The notes under the pieces are model-generated. The model had not been told where the DNA came from. It saw only the letters and a list, made by a program, of their open reading frames with translations, and did no database searches. Shown in pieces: positions 1 to 7,431 of a stretch of 35,377 bases of DNA. Both the position numbers and the translations under genes were made by a program. The stretch covers positions 1 through 35,377 of the forward strand of contig NZ_BAFK01000029.1 of assembly GCF_000296695.1 (NCBI RefSeq), given 5' to 3'. The stretch comes from Rheinheimera nanhaiensis E407-8 (GTDB lineage: Bacteria; Pseudomonadota; Gammaproteobacteria; Enterobacterales; Alteromonadaceae). Every line of letters begins with the position of its first letter. Position 1 is the stretch's first letter.

Positions 1-47
1 ATGGTAGTGTAGCATTCGCTATGCGAGAGTAGTTCACCGCCAGGCAC
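1..47 (+). rRNA. rrf: 5S ribosomal RNA, 3' end only (cut by window edge)
   Basis: The first 47 bases read as the last third of a gammaproteobacterial 5S rRNA. They contain the GATGGTAGTGT-like helix strand, the CGCTATGCGAGAGTAG loop region and the closing CGCCAGGCA that pairs with the 5' end of the molecule. The 5' two thirds lie outside the window. A strong hairpin with a T tract follows within 15 bases, as expected at the end of an rRNA operon. The exact mature 3' end could be a base or two either side of 47. Confidence 0.9.
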
Positions 48-60
48 CCAAATAAACAAG

Positions 61-87
61 CCCTTCGTGAAAACGAAGGGTTTTTTT
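61..87 (+). terminator. Rho-independent terminator of the rRNA operon
   Basis: An 8-bp perfect stem (CCCTTCGT at 61–68, ACGAAGGG at 73–80) has a GAAA tetraloop and is followed by seven T residues. It lies just after the 5S 3' end. Confidence 0.93.
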
Positions 88-100
88 ATTTGTATTACCT

Positions 101-233
101 GATGGTTATCTGCCCGAGCGGGCGAACGCTATGCGACAAAAATGTCTGGAACATTTTTGGACAGCTTCACCTGGTCCCGCAGGGACGGGGCGCACGATGC
201 GCCGAGCAATGTAGTTCACCGCCAGGCACCCAA
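101..233 (+). pseudogene. Decayed second copy of the 5S rRNA 3' end, interrupted
   Basis: Bases 211–233 repeat bases 29–51, the closing end of the 5S gene, exactly over 23 bases. Bases 101–135 begin with GATGGT and end with CGCTATGCGA, as the preceding part of the 5S gene does. Between them sit about 75 bases with no 5S counterpart, rich in small hairpins. A second terminator follows. I read this as the tail of a tandem 5S gene that was invaded or rearranged; the 5' part of a second 5S is not recognisable. It is unlikely to give a functional 5S rRNA. Confidence 0.65.
112..203 (+). repeat. Cluster of four back-to-back small hairpins
   Basis: Four perfect short inverted repeats follow one another. 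They are GCCCG/CGGGC (112–123), AAAAATGT/ACATTTTT (138–158, 5-base loop), GTCCC/GGGAC (174–186) and GGCGCA/TGCGCC (189–203). The density suggests a structured RNA or a REP-like palindromic element inserted in the duplicated 5S tail. Part of it, a 15-base string at 136–150, recurs at 348–362 just before the peptidase gene. Confidence 0.55.
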
Positions 234-239
234 TTCCAA

Positions 240-264
240 CCCCGCTCTCTAGAGCGGGGTTTTT
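240..264 (+). terminator. Second rho-independent terminator after the 5S remnant
   Basis: The arms CCCCGCTCT (240–248) and AGAGCGGGG (251–259) are followed by TTTTT. The loop is effectively six bases once the innermost pairs open. It differs in sequence from the first terminator, so the duplicated 5S tail has its own end signal. Confidence 0.88.
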
Positions 265-369
265 GTTTTTTATCTCGGTTAAATTTCACTCTGACGAAAT
301 CGGCTAGTTAGCTGAGGTAAATCAGTTAGTATCAGACAGCACCTATAACAAAAATGTCTGGATACCAAG

Positions 370-2400
370 ATGAAACTAGCCCGTATAACAAGTGCTGTGT
401 GTATTACCGCTGCGCTGCTGTTAAGTAGCCCGCTACTAGCTGCTAAACCCTTGCAATATGACGATGTGTTTGAGCTGGAATTTGTCTCTGATCCTCAGCC
501 TGATAGCAGTGGCAAAAACATCGTATTTGTACGTAATTGGATGGATCGTAGTACTGATAGACGCCGCACAACCCTGTGGTTAAGCAGTGCTGATGGTAAG
601 TCGCTGCAAGCGTTGACCGACAAAAATACTGATGCCAGTTCGCCGCGGTGGGCGCCTGATAACAATCGCATAGCTTTTATTGCTGACGGCCAGATTCATC
701 TTAAATGGCTAGATAGCGGCCGTACTTCTCAACTAGGCCAGTTGCAGCAGCGCCCGGCTAATTTAAGCTGGTCGCCTGATGGAAACTGGCTGGCTTTCAC
801 AATGTTTACTCCCAAGTCGGTTAAGCCGCCTGTAGCCTTACCCGGCAAACCTGAGAAAGCTGACTGGGCTAAAGCGCCGGTTTACATTGATAGTAAGCAG
901 TACCGCGCCGATGGAGCCGGTTACTTACAAGCCGGCTATCAGCATATATATTTAATGCCTGCTAATGGCGGTTCAGCTATTCAGCTGACTGACGGTGATT
1001 TTAATCACGGCGGTGCAATCAGCTGGGCCCGGGATAGTAAAGCCATTTATTTCTCGGCTAATCGCCATGCTGACTGGCAGGCCAAACCGCTGAACAGTGA
1101 AATATTCCAACTGACTCTGGCTGATCGCACCTTAACGCAGCTGACCGACCGTAACGGCCCGGATGCTCAGCCTCAGCTATCGCCCGACGGTAAACTCATT
1201 GCTTATGTCGGTTTTGACGATCGTAAACTGGCTCATCAGGCGAACCGGCTTTATGTGATGAATGCCGACGGCAGTAATATCCGTAACCTTACGGAAGATC
1301 TGGACCGTGCTATTGATGATTTCCAGTGGCAAGCGAATAGCAAAGCACTTTATATCGCCTACGACAACGAGGGTAAAGGTGTGCTGGCGGAGCAGGCTGT
1401 CAGCGGTAAGCGTACAGTGCTTGCTGAAGATCTTGGCGGTAGCTCTTACAGCCGGCCTTACAGCGGTGGTCAGTTTGCTGCGGCCGACAATGGCCTGATA
1501 GCCTATACCCAGATGCATACACAGCGGCCAGCTGAGTTAGCGGTGATCAACAAGCGTAAAAAGCAAACCCTGACCAGCTTGAACGACGATCTGCTGTTTG
1601 CCCGTGATATTGGTGAAGTGGAAGAGTTCTGGTATGGATCATCGGTTGATCAGCGTAAGTTGCAAGGCTGGCTCATTTACCCGCCCAAGTTCGACGCCAG
1701 TAAAAAGTATCCGCTGATCTTAGAAATTCATGGTGGCCCGCACACTGCCTACGGCCCGCATTTTGCCATGGAGTTGCAGCTGATGGCCGCTCAAGGCTAT
1801 GTGGTGCTTTATACCAACCCGCGTGGCAGCACCAGCTACGGTGAAGAGTTTGCTAATCTTATTCATCATAATTACCCCAGCCAGGATTTTAACGATCTGA
1901 TGGATGGCGTAGATGCTGTGTTGTCCCGTGGCTTTATAAACGACCAAGAACTGTTTATTACCGGTGGCAGTGGCGGTGGTGTGCTTACCACCTGGAGCAT
2001 TGCCCATACTGATCGTTTTGCCGCTGCGGTGGCAGTAAACCCGGTTATAAACTGGTTTAGTTTTGTGTTAAATGCCGATATGTACAGTTACTTTAGCCAG
2101 TATTGGTTTCCGGGGCTGCCGTGGGAGATGCCGGAGCATTATTTAAAGCATTCTCCCATCGCCCATGTAGGCAAAGTTAACACCCCCACCATGCTGTTTA
2201 CCGGTGAGAGCGATCATCGCACGCCAATATCGGAAACTGAGCAGTATTATCAGGCATTGCAATTGCGTGGCGTGGAAACGGCGATGGTACGGGTGCCCGG
2301 CGCATCGCATGCGCTACATACCCGACCTAGTAATTTGATGGCCAAACCGGCTTATATAGTGTACTGGTTTAATAAATACCGGCAGAAAACGACGCCTTAA
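370..2400 (+). CDS. Secreted S9-family prolyl oligopeptidase-like peptidase
   Basis: This 676-residue protein has an N-terminal signal peptide (about residues 1–24, ending LLAA) and is probably exported. Residues of about 30–380 carry TolB/WD40-like beta-propeller blades with repeated SPDG-type motifs. The C-terminal 250 residues are an alpha/beta-hydrolase peptidase domain. The triad is visible: Ser534 in GGSGGG, Asp615 in GESDHRTP and His647 in GASHALH; the HGGP oxyanion motif lies near residue 454. This fits the S9C group (acylaminoacyl peptidase or dipeptidyl peptidase 5-like), which removes residues from short peptides. Exact specificity cannot be read from the sequence. The gene stands alone, with a hairpin after it. 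The start was chosen because it gives a complete signal peptide; the ribosome-binding site is weak. Confidence 0.92.
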   Translation: MKLARITSAVCITAALLLSSPLLAAKPLQYDDVFELEFVSDPQPDSSGKNIVFVRNWMDRSTDRRRTTLWLSSADGKSLQALTDKNTDASSPRWAPDNNRIAFIADGQIHLKWLDSGRTSQLGQLQQRPANLSWSPDGNWLAFTMFTPKSVKPPVALPGKPEKADWAKAPVYIDSKQYRADGAGYLQAGYQHIYLMPANGGSAIQLTDGDFNHGGAISWARDSKAIYFSANRHADWQAKPLNSEIFQLTLADRTLTQLTDRNGPDAQPQLSPDGKLIAYVGFDDRKLAHQANRLYVMNADGSNIRNLTEDLDRAIDDFQWQANSKALYIAYDNEGKGVLAEQAVSGKRTVLAEDLGGSSYSRPYSGGQFAAADNGLIAYTQMHTQRPAELAVINKRKKQTLTSLNDDLLFARDIGEVEEFWYGSSVDQRKLQGWLIYPPKFDASKKYPLILEIHGGPHTAYGPHFAMELQLMAAQGYVVLYTNPRGSTSYGEEFANLIHHNYPSQDFNDLMDGVDAVLSRGFINDQELFITGGSGGGVLTTWSIAHTDRFAAAVAVNPVINWFSFVLNADMYSYFSQYWFPGLPWEMPEHYLKHSPIAHVGKVNTPTMLFTGESDHRTPISETEQYYQALQLRGVETAMVRVPGASHALHTRPSNLMAKPAYIVYWFNKYRQKTTP

Positions 2401-2410
2401 CGTTATGTTT

Positions 2411-2436
2411 GCCCGGTAGGCAGACTACCGGGCTTA
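2411..2436 (+). terminator. Hairpin after the S9 peptidase gene
   Basis: A 9-bp perfect stem (GCCCGGTAG, CTACCGGGC) with a 5-base loop starts 11 bases after the stop codon. The following sequence is TTATGTT, so the T tract is poor. It is a probable terminator or 3' stabiliser. Confidence 0.6.
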
Positions 2437-2510
2437 TGTTAGGCTGCACTTATTATCAGGTCGCAATGTTCGTTTTCTATGCAGTTGATTCTAATTTCAC
2501 AGCTTTTTGC

Positions 2511-2538
2511 TTTACCTTTAAGTTCGCTTTTGTATAAT
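2511..2538 (+). promoter_or_regulatory. Promoter of the tRNA-Trp–holD–rimI unit
   Basis: A perfect −10 TATAAT (2533–2538) stands 16 bases after a −35-like TTTACC (2511–2516). The discriminator after the −10 is GGCGCGACC. A G+C-rich discriminator is typical of stable-RNA promoters under stringent (ppGpp) control. Transcription should start near 2545, just before the tRNA at 2554. Confidence 0.72.
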
Positions 2539-2553
2539 GGCGCGACCAGCTAC

Positions 2554-2630
2554 AGGGGCATAGTTCCAATTGGTAGAACAGCGGTCTCCAAAACCGATGG
2601 TTGGGGGTTCGAATCCCTCTGCCCCTGCCA
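2554..2630 (+). tRNA. trpT: tRNA-Trp (anticodon CCA)
   Basis: The 77-base gene begins AGGGGCA and ends TGCCCCTGCCA, so the acceptor stem pairs and the CCA is encoded. The anticodon loop CTCCAAA gives anticodon CCA, which reads UGG. The T loop GGTTCGAATCC is standard. It closely resembles E. coli tRNA-Trp. holD begins nine bases after the CCA, so the tRNA must be cut from a tRNA–mRNA transcript. Confidence 0.98.
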
Positions 2631-2639
2631 CTTCTCGTT

Positions 2640-2966
2640 ATGACTAATCTTACTTACTCACAGCAGCAGCTGCTAAATACACTGCAAATAACGCCGTTGG
2701 CATTAAACGACGCTTTTCAGCAGCCTGTTTTGCTGGCAGAAACAGGCGATGTTATCGCCAATACACACCAAAAACCCGATCTAAACCTACCTCTGGCGCA
2801 GGATATTGCCTGTGCGTTACCCGAGGGGGTTAATTGGTTTATCCAATCTGGTGCCGAGTTATCGCTGGAGCAGCAGCACCTGATCACCGCTGATTTGACA
2901 ACATTACGCCAGGCAGAGCAGAAAAAAGCACTGTGGGCATTGCTGAGTAGTCTGGATGAAGATTGA
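2640..2966 (+). CDS. holD: DNA polymerase III psi subunit
   Basis: This 108-residue protein resembles the psi subunit, which joins chi to the clamp-loader complex of the replicative polymerase. The visible family pattern is the C-terminal LTTLRQAEQKKALWALL segment, matching the LTDLR…ALW segment of E. coli HolD, plus the gene order holD–rimI. E. coli HolD is 137 residues, so this is a short member. An in-frame upstream start lies inside the tRNA and gives an unlikely proline/leucine-rich extension, so the ATG at 2640 is preferred. No Shine–Dalgarno is visible. The end overlaps rimI by 11 bases, so the two are translationally coupled. Confidence 0.85.
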   Translation: MTNLTYSQQQLLNTLQITPLALNDAFQQPVLLAETGDVIANTHQKPDLNLPLAQDIACALPEGVNWFIQSGAELSLEQQHLITADLTTLRQAEQKKALWALLSSLDED

Positions 2967-3396
2967 ATTTGCCAGTGCAGCAGATGTTCCCCAAATGCTG
3001 CAGATTGAACGTCAAGCTAATAAATACCCGTGGACAGAGCAGGCCTTTACCAGCAGTTTTGCCGATAGCTACTTTAGCTACAAACTGCTCGATGACGCCG
3101 GTGTTATGCAGGGGTTTTATATCGCTCAATTAATACTGGAGCAGCTGGAGCTGTTTAATATTTGCGTGGCGACTGACGCGCAGGGCAAAGGCTATGGTAA
3201 AGCGCTGCTGCAGCACTTTTTAACCGAAGGACAAAGCCGCGGCGCTACTGAGGCTCTGTTAGAGGTACGTAGCAATAATCACGCAGCCATTGCGTTGTAC
3301 CAAAAAGCGGGTTTTAGTATTAACGGCCTGCGTAAAGGCTATTACGTCAGTGCAGAGGGTAAAGACGACGCCATTTTAATGCACAAGTGGCTATAA
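2956..3396 (+). CDS. rimI: Ribosomal protein S18 alanine N-acetyltransferase
   Basis: The 146-residue GNAT-fold enzyme transfers acetyl from acetyl-CoA to the N-terminal alanine of ribosomal protein S18. The acetyl-CoA binding motif A is seen as ATDAQGKGYGKALL (about residues 73–86). It is followed by LLEVRSNNHAAIALYQKAGF, the typical RimI motif B. The length matches the family. It overlaps holD by 11 bases and shares the tRNA-Trp promoter. It is the last host-type gene before the accessory region; in E. coli the holD–rimI cluster also lies close to prfC. Confidence 0.95.
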   Translation: MKIEFASAADVPQMLQIERQANKYPWTEQAFTSSFADSYFSYKLLDDAGVMQGFYIAQLILEQLELFNICVATDAQGKGYGKALLQHFLTEGQSRGATEALLEVRSNNHAAIALYQKAGFSINGLRKGYYVSAEGKDDAILMHKWL

Positions 3397-3434
3397 CTAC
3401 ACCACTGCACTTTATGAATATTACTTATGTGCCA

Positions 3435-4328
3435 TTAGTGGACACTCAATCTTGACACCAAGTGATCAAAAACCAATCGAATACGTTGTGGTACTGGACC
3501 ACGTTGAGGGCGATAAATATATAAATCCCAAGGCACAGGCTCGACCTCTTCTAACACTCTCACAAGTTTCTCTTGGCGTAATAAGTCTTGGACCAAAAAG
3601 TCAGGAATTTGAGCAAACCCCAGTCCATTTTGTACGCTCATTAATTCAGCTTCGCTGTCGGCACTTCGAAAACGTGTTATGGATGGCGTCCACTGTCTGC
3701 CCATGGAAAAAACCCATGGCCAAAGCCTTCCCGTATTGCGATCGACTAACCCTGTAACCGGCAAGTGGTTTAGATCTACAATAGACGCAGGCCTTCCCAC
3801 TCTATTTATTAAGTCAGGCGAAGCCACGACATACATATTAGTTTTGGCGAGCTGGCGGGCAATAAATCGACTATCTCTCATAAAGCCGATACGAATCCCA
3901 ATATCTATTTTTTCGTCAACGACATCCACGCGCTCGTCACTGAGTGTCAGGTCTATATCCAGTTGAGGATGTATTGTTGAGAGCTCCAGTAATACTGGCA
4001 TCAAGCATTTATGACCAAAACCAACAGGCGCTGCGATACGAACCCGACCTTGTAATTCATTACCGGAGTTAGGGGCGCTTGTTTGAAACAATTCATCTAC
4101 AGCGCGCAGGCGTTCTTTTGCTATCAAAGCAAATTTTTCTCCAACTTGGGTCACTTGTATGTGTCGCGTATTTCGATGAAATAAAAGCTCCCCTTGCAAT
4201 TGCTCTAACTCCTTCACTGCTCGTGTCACTGCCTGAGGAGAAATTCCCAGACGGTTAGCCGCTTCTTTAAAGCTGCGAGACTCAGCAGCAGTACAAAATA
4301 TCCGGAGCATTTCTAATCTGTTAAGCAT
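3435..4328 (-). CDS. LysR-family transcriptional regulator
   Basis: The protein has 297 residues from the chosen ATG. A GTG at 4358 would add ten residues, but typical LysR proteins begin as this ATG does (MLNRLEML). An N-terminal winged helix-turn-helix (about residues 14–40, FKEAANRLGISPQAVTRAV) binds DNA, and the rest is the periplasmic-binding-like effector domain. It is divergent from the SDR–MDR–MDR operon and very probably controls it, responding to an unknown small molecule. It most resembles the clade that regulates oxidoreductase genes. A palindrome with the T-N11-A pattern lies between the two starts. Confidence 0.9.
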   Translation of the reverse strand: MLNRLEMLRIFCTAAESRSFKEAANRLGISPQAVTRAVKELEQLQGELLFHRNTRHIQVTQVGEKFALIAKERLRAVDELFQTSAPNSGNELQGRVRIAAPVGFGHKCLMPVLLELSTIHPQLDIDLTLSDERVDVVDEKIDIGIRIGFMRDSRFIARQLAKTNMYVVASPDLINRVGRPASIVDLNHLPVTGLVDRNTGRLWPWVFSMGRQWTPSITRFRSADSEAELMSVQNGLGFAQIPDFLVQDLLRQEKLVRVLEEVEPVPWDLYIYRPQRGPVPQRIRLVFDHLVSRLSVH

Positions 4329-4367
4329 CACTGTCACATTCAGGTTTGATATGAACACACCAATATT

Positions 4368-4384
4368 ATTCCAAATTATGGAAT
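4368..4384. promoter_or_regulatory. Candidate LysR operator
   Basis: ATTCCA and TGGAAT form a perfect 6-bp inverted repeat around AATTA (17 bases in all), containing a T-N11-A pattern as in LysR boxes. It lies between the divergent regulator and SDR genes, about 104 bases before the SDR start. Binding is inferred. Confidence 0.55.
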
Positions 4385-4416
4385 TGTGAAATTAAAACGT
4401 TTCCATTTATTGGTTT

Positions 4417-4445
4417 TTGAAGGTAAGGGATACTTTGCTTGTTAT
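4417..4445 (+). promoter_or_regulatory. Candidate promoter of the SDR–MDR–MDR operon
   Basis: TTGAAG (4417–4422) and TGTTAT (4440–4445) are separated by 17 bases. Each matches the sigma-70 consensus at four of six positions. The candidate is about 30 bases downstream of the LysR palindrome, a usual distance for activation. Confidence 0.45.
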
Positions 4446-4487
4446 TTAGACAGAGTCATTCATTCAACTAATTTGAGGATATTAACT

Positions 4488-5246
4488 ATGAGTAGTGTTT
4501 TAGCAAACAACATCAGCGGTAAGGTCGTTGTTATCACTGGTGGTAGCAGCGGTTTAGGCGAGACCACGGCAAGACATTTAGCCAGTCTTGGTGCATCTGT
4601 TGTTTTAGGTGCCCGACGCATCGACAAGCTTGAAGCTATTGCTGCTGACATTCGCACAGCGGGCGGCAAAGTTGCTGTTCAAGCGACGGATGTGACTCGC
4701 CCGGACGAAGTGAAGGCCCTTGTAAATCTTGCACAAGAGCGCTTCGGTAAAGTTGATGTGGTTATCAATAATGCAGGGTTAATGGCGATTGCACCGTTAG
4801 CTGAGACTCGAGTTGACGAATGGGATCGCATGATTGACATCAACGTTAAAGGTTTGCTGTATGGCGTAGCCGCAGCGCTTCCGATCTTTCAGGCTCAGGG
4901 ATCAGGCCATTTTATCAATATTTCGTCCGTAGCGGGTATCAAAGTATTCAGTCCCGGCGGCACGGTTTATAGCGGAACCAAATTCGCTGTTCGCGCTATT
5001 GCCGAAGGCTTACGCCATGAAGTTGGGGGTAAAATTCGTTCAACAATCATTTCACCGGGTGCAGTCGAATCTGAATTAAAGTATGGAAGTTCAGATACTC
5101 AGGGTGCAGCCTTTGTAAAAGATTTTTATCAGCAAAATGAAATTCCATCTGAATCTGTTGCTCGTGCTATCGCATACGCCATTGAGCAGCCTGCGGATGT
5201 GGATATCAACGAGATTGTTCTGCGCCCAACTGTTCAAGAATTTTAA
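4488..5246 (+). CDS. Short-chain dehydrogenase/reductase (SDR)
   Basis: This 252-residue classical SDR has the cofactor motif TGGSSGLG (residues 17–24), NNAG (94–97) and the catalytic set Asn119, Ser147, Tyr161 and Lys165. Arg-rich residues after the second strand (GARRIDK) suggest NADP(H). The substrate is unknown; the closest recognised types are YdfG-like NADP-dependent oxidoreductases. The ATG at 4488 has GAGG nine bases before it. A longer reading frame upstream has no ribosome-binding site and does not look like an SDR N terminus. It is the first gene of an operon with two MDR enzymes and is opposite a LysR regulator. Confidence 0.9.
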   Translation: MSSVLANNISGKVVVITGGSSGLGETTARHLASLGASVVLGARRIDKLEAIAADIRTAGGKVAVQATDVTRPDEVKALVNLAQERFGKVDVVINNAGLMAIAPLAETRVDEWDRMIDINVKGLLYGVAAALPIFQAQGSGHFINISSVAGIKVFSPGGTVYSGTKFAVRAIAEGLRHEVGGKIRSTIISPGAVESELKYGSSDTQGAAFVKDFYQQNEIPSESVARAIAYAIEQPADVDINEIVLRPTVQEF

Positions 5247-5271
5247 TTCGTTGAATAAAAGACCTATTAAC

Positions 5272-5296
5272 CAGCGGGTGATTTAACCACCCGCTG
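5272..5296 (+). terminator. Hairpin between the SDR and first MDR genes
   Basis: CAGCGGGTG (5272–5280) pairs with CACCCGCTG (5288–5296) around a 7-base loop. No T tract follows. It may be an intra-operon attenuator or RNA stabiliser rather than a full terminator. Confidence 0.5.
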
Positions 5297-5320
5297 AATA
5301 TTCAGTTTGTGAGGTTATTG

Positions 5321-6328
5321 ATGACTGCGTTAAACAGACAAATGCGTGCTTTGATATTAGATAGCTATGACGAGGGGACAGTATTCCGGGATGCCCTGAT
5401 TAACTTACCTTCTCCATCAGCAGGTCAGGTGCAGGTAAAAATATTTGCAAGCGGCGTCAATCCTATTGATTACAAGATCCGCCGGGGTATCGCGCCTTAT
5501 GCCATGCCGGAATTACCCGCAGTACTTGGCACCGATTTGGCTGGAGAAGTTGTTGCTATCGGCGACGGCGTCACCGATTTTGCAGTAGGCGATGCAGTTT
5601 ATGGCCTGACTGGCGGAGTGCGGGGATTGCAAGGCTCATTGGCTGAATATGCCAACGTAGATGCTGAGTTACTTGCTCTCAAACCGAAAAATTTGTCCAT
5701 GCGTGAAGCTGCGGCTTTACCTCTGGTTGCACTTACCGCTTGGGAAGGTTTGGTTGACAAGGCGAATGTTAAAGCGGGCCAGAAAGTCCTTATCCAGGGT
5801 GGAGCTGGCGGAGTTGGGCATGTAGCTGTGCAAATTGCTAAGGCCTTAGGTGCCGACGTTTATGCCACTGCATCGACTGGAAAACAACAACTGCTCAAGG
5901 CGCTTGGTGCCACGCCAATTGATTATCACACTGCAAGCCCTGCTGAGTACGTGGACGCATACACCCAAGGCAAAGGATTCGATATCATTTACGACACTGT
6001 CGGTGGCTCTGTACTCGACGCCTCATTAGGTATCATTGCACATTATGGACATATTTTAAGCTGTGCTGCATTCGGCTCACATAACCTGGCACCGTCGTCA
6101 TTGCGCTCTGCAACATTGTCAGGGATTTTTGTGTTACACCCAATGCTCAGCGAAGAGGGGCGCAAACATCATGGTGACATTCTGCGGCAAGTTACGGCTC
6201 TCGTTGAAGCTGGACAAATTAAGCCACTACTCGATCCGTTACGCTTTTCCCTAGACACGGCAATGGATGCACATAATGCCGTAGAGTTGGGATCCATGGG
6301 TAAAGTCGTTATTGATGTAATTGCTTAA
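5321..6328 (+). CDS. MDR-family NADP-dependent oxidoreductase (zinc-independent)
   Basis: The 335-residue protein is of the quinone oxidoreductase/zeta-crystallin type of medium-chain dehydrogenase. The N-terminal GroES-like domain shows GVNPIDYKIRRG and LGTDLAGEVVAIG. The Rossmann domain has the motif GGAGGVG (residues 160–166). The cysteine and histidine zinc ligands of classical alcohol dehydrogenases are absent. It probably reduces quinones or alpha,beta-unsaturated carbonyls with NADPH. The ATG at 5321 has GAGG six bases upstream, which decides against the slightly longer frame. The next gene is a paralogous MDR 22 bases downstream. Confidence 0.9.
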   Translation: MTALNRQMRALILDSYDEGTVFRDALINLPSPSAGQVQVKIFASGVNPIDYKIRRGIAPYAMPELPAVLGTDLAGEVVAIGDGVTDFAVGDAVYGLTGGVRGLQGSLAEYANVDAELLALKPKNLSMREAAALPLVALTAWEGLVDKANVKAGQKVLIQGGAGGVGHVAVQIAKALGADVYATASTGKQQLLKALGATPIDYHTASPAEYVDAYTQGKGFDIIYDTVGGSVLDASLGIIAHYGHILSCAAFGSHNLAPSSLRSATLSGIFVLHPMLSEEGRKHHGDILRQVTALVEAGQIKPLLDPLRFSLDTAMDAHNAVELGSMGKVVIDVIA

Positions 6329-6350
6329 AAAGTTATTGTTGAGGATGCAT

Positions 6351-7358
6351 ATGAGCCCAAAAAAACTAATTCGAACTGTTCGTTTCCATGAATTAGGTGG
6401 CCCCGAGGTGTTAACTATTGACTCGCTGGCGAGTCCAAGTTTGCAGGCCACTGATGTTCGTATTGCGGTCAAAGCTGTTGGGCTCAATCGTGCTGATGCC
6501 ATGTTTAGGCGAGGCCAGTATATAGAAAAGGCCGACTTCCCTTCGCGAATTGGCTATGAAGCATCCGGGATAGTCATTGAAGTCGGGGAAGAGGTAAATC
6601 ATTTACGCCTTGGGGACGAGGTTTGTATTGTCCCTCAGATGGGGCTTTCTCAGAATGGCTGCTACGCAGAAGAGATTGTCGTACCAAGTGAATATGTGGC
6701 ACCCAAACCAGCAGGGCTAACCTTTGCTGAAAGCGCAGCAGCCTGGATGCAGTACCTGACAGTTTATGGCGCTTTGGTCGAAATTGCTAACGTGCAAAAA
6801 GGCGATGCAGTACTGATAACCGCCGCATCGAGCAGTGTTGGATTGGCTGCGATTCAAATTGTGAATTCCCTGGGGGGTATTCCTATCGCTACAACTCTAA
6901 CAGGAGCTAAAAAGGCTGCTGTGCTCAAGGCTGGCGCGGCCCATGTGATTGCAACCCAAGAAGAACCGCTGCTGGATAGCTTGAGAAGCATCTTGGGAGC
7001 AAACAATTTAAACATCGCATTTGATGCTGTCGGTGGGCCGCAGATAGCTGAAATTGCGGAAGCAATGAGCCCTGAAGGAACAATAATAGTACACGGAGCA
7101 TTAAGTCCCGAAATAACGCCTTTTCCCTTAAAAATAGCACTTCGTAAAAGTCTGACAGTTAGGGGGTATGTGTTTACTGAAGTTATAAAAGACATCGGGC
7201 GTTTTCGCAGAGCAAAGCAATTTATCCACTCGGGTTTATCCGAAGGAACACTCAAGCCTGTCATTGATCGAAGCTTTAAATTTGAAGAGATAGTCGCAGC
7301 GCATCACTATCTGGAGTCAAATCAGCAGATTGGTAAAATAGTGGTCGTACTTGATTAA
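6351..7358 (+). CDS. Second MDR-family NADP-dependent oxidoreductase
   Basis: The 335-residue quinone-reductase-like MDR has a GroES-like domain (GLNRADAMFRRGQY, GYEASGIVIEVG) and a Rossmann domain with AASSSVG (residues 158–164) in place of the glycine-rich GGAGGVG of its neighbour. It is therefore a different subfamily, not a recent duplicate. Zinc ligands are not evident. GAGG six bases before the ATG at 6351 selects this start; an ATG two codons earlier has almost no spacing. It is probably the last gene of the LysR-controlled operon. Its substrate is unknown. Confidence 0.88.
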   Translation: MSPKKLIRTVRFHELGGPEVLTIDSLASPSLQATDVRIAVKAVGLNRADAMFRRGQYIEKADFPSRIGYEASGIVIEVGEEVNHLRLGDEVCIVPQMGLSQNGCYAEEIVVPSEYVAPKPAGLTFAESAAAWMQYLTVYGALVEIANVQKGDAVLITAASSSVGLAAIQIVNSLGGIPIATTLTGAKKAAVLKAGAAHVIATQEEPLLDSLRSILGANNLNIAFDAVGGPQIAEIAEAMSPEGTIIVHGALSPEITPFPLKIALRKSLTVRGYVFTEVIKDIGRFRRAKQFIHSGLSEGTLKPVIDRSFKFEEIVAAHHYLESNQQIGKIVVVLD

Positions 7359-7431
7359 CAGTTCGTAGCTTCCGCTAGTCTCTGGCCGGCGCATAATTCA
7401 CCGCCAGAACAATAAGAAAAAGGGGTAGTGT

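Noticed and set aside
90..311. 73-codon open frame at the left edge
   Set aside because: It covers the 5S remnant, the hairpins and the terminator, and the protein has no coding character.
4386..4487. N-terminal extension of the SDR frame
   Set aside because: The ATG at 4488 has a good GAGG and gives a normal SDR start; the extension contains the candidate promoter.
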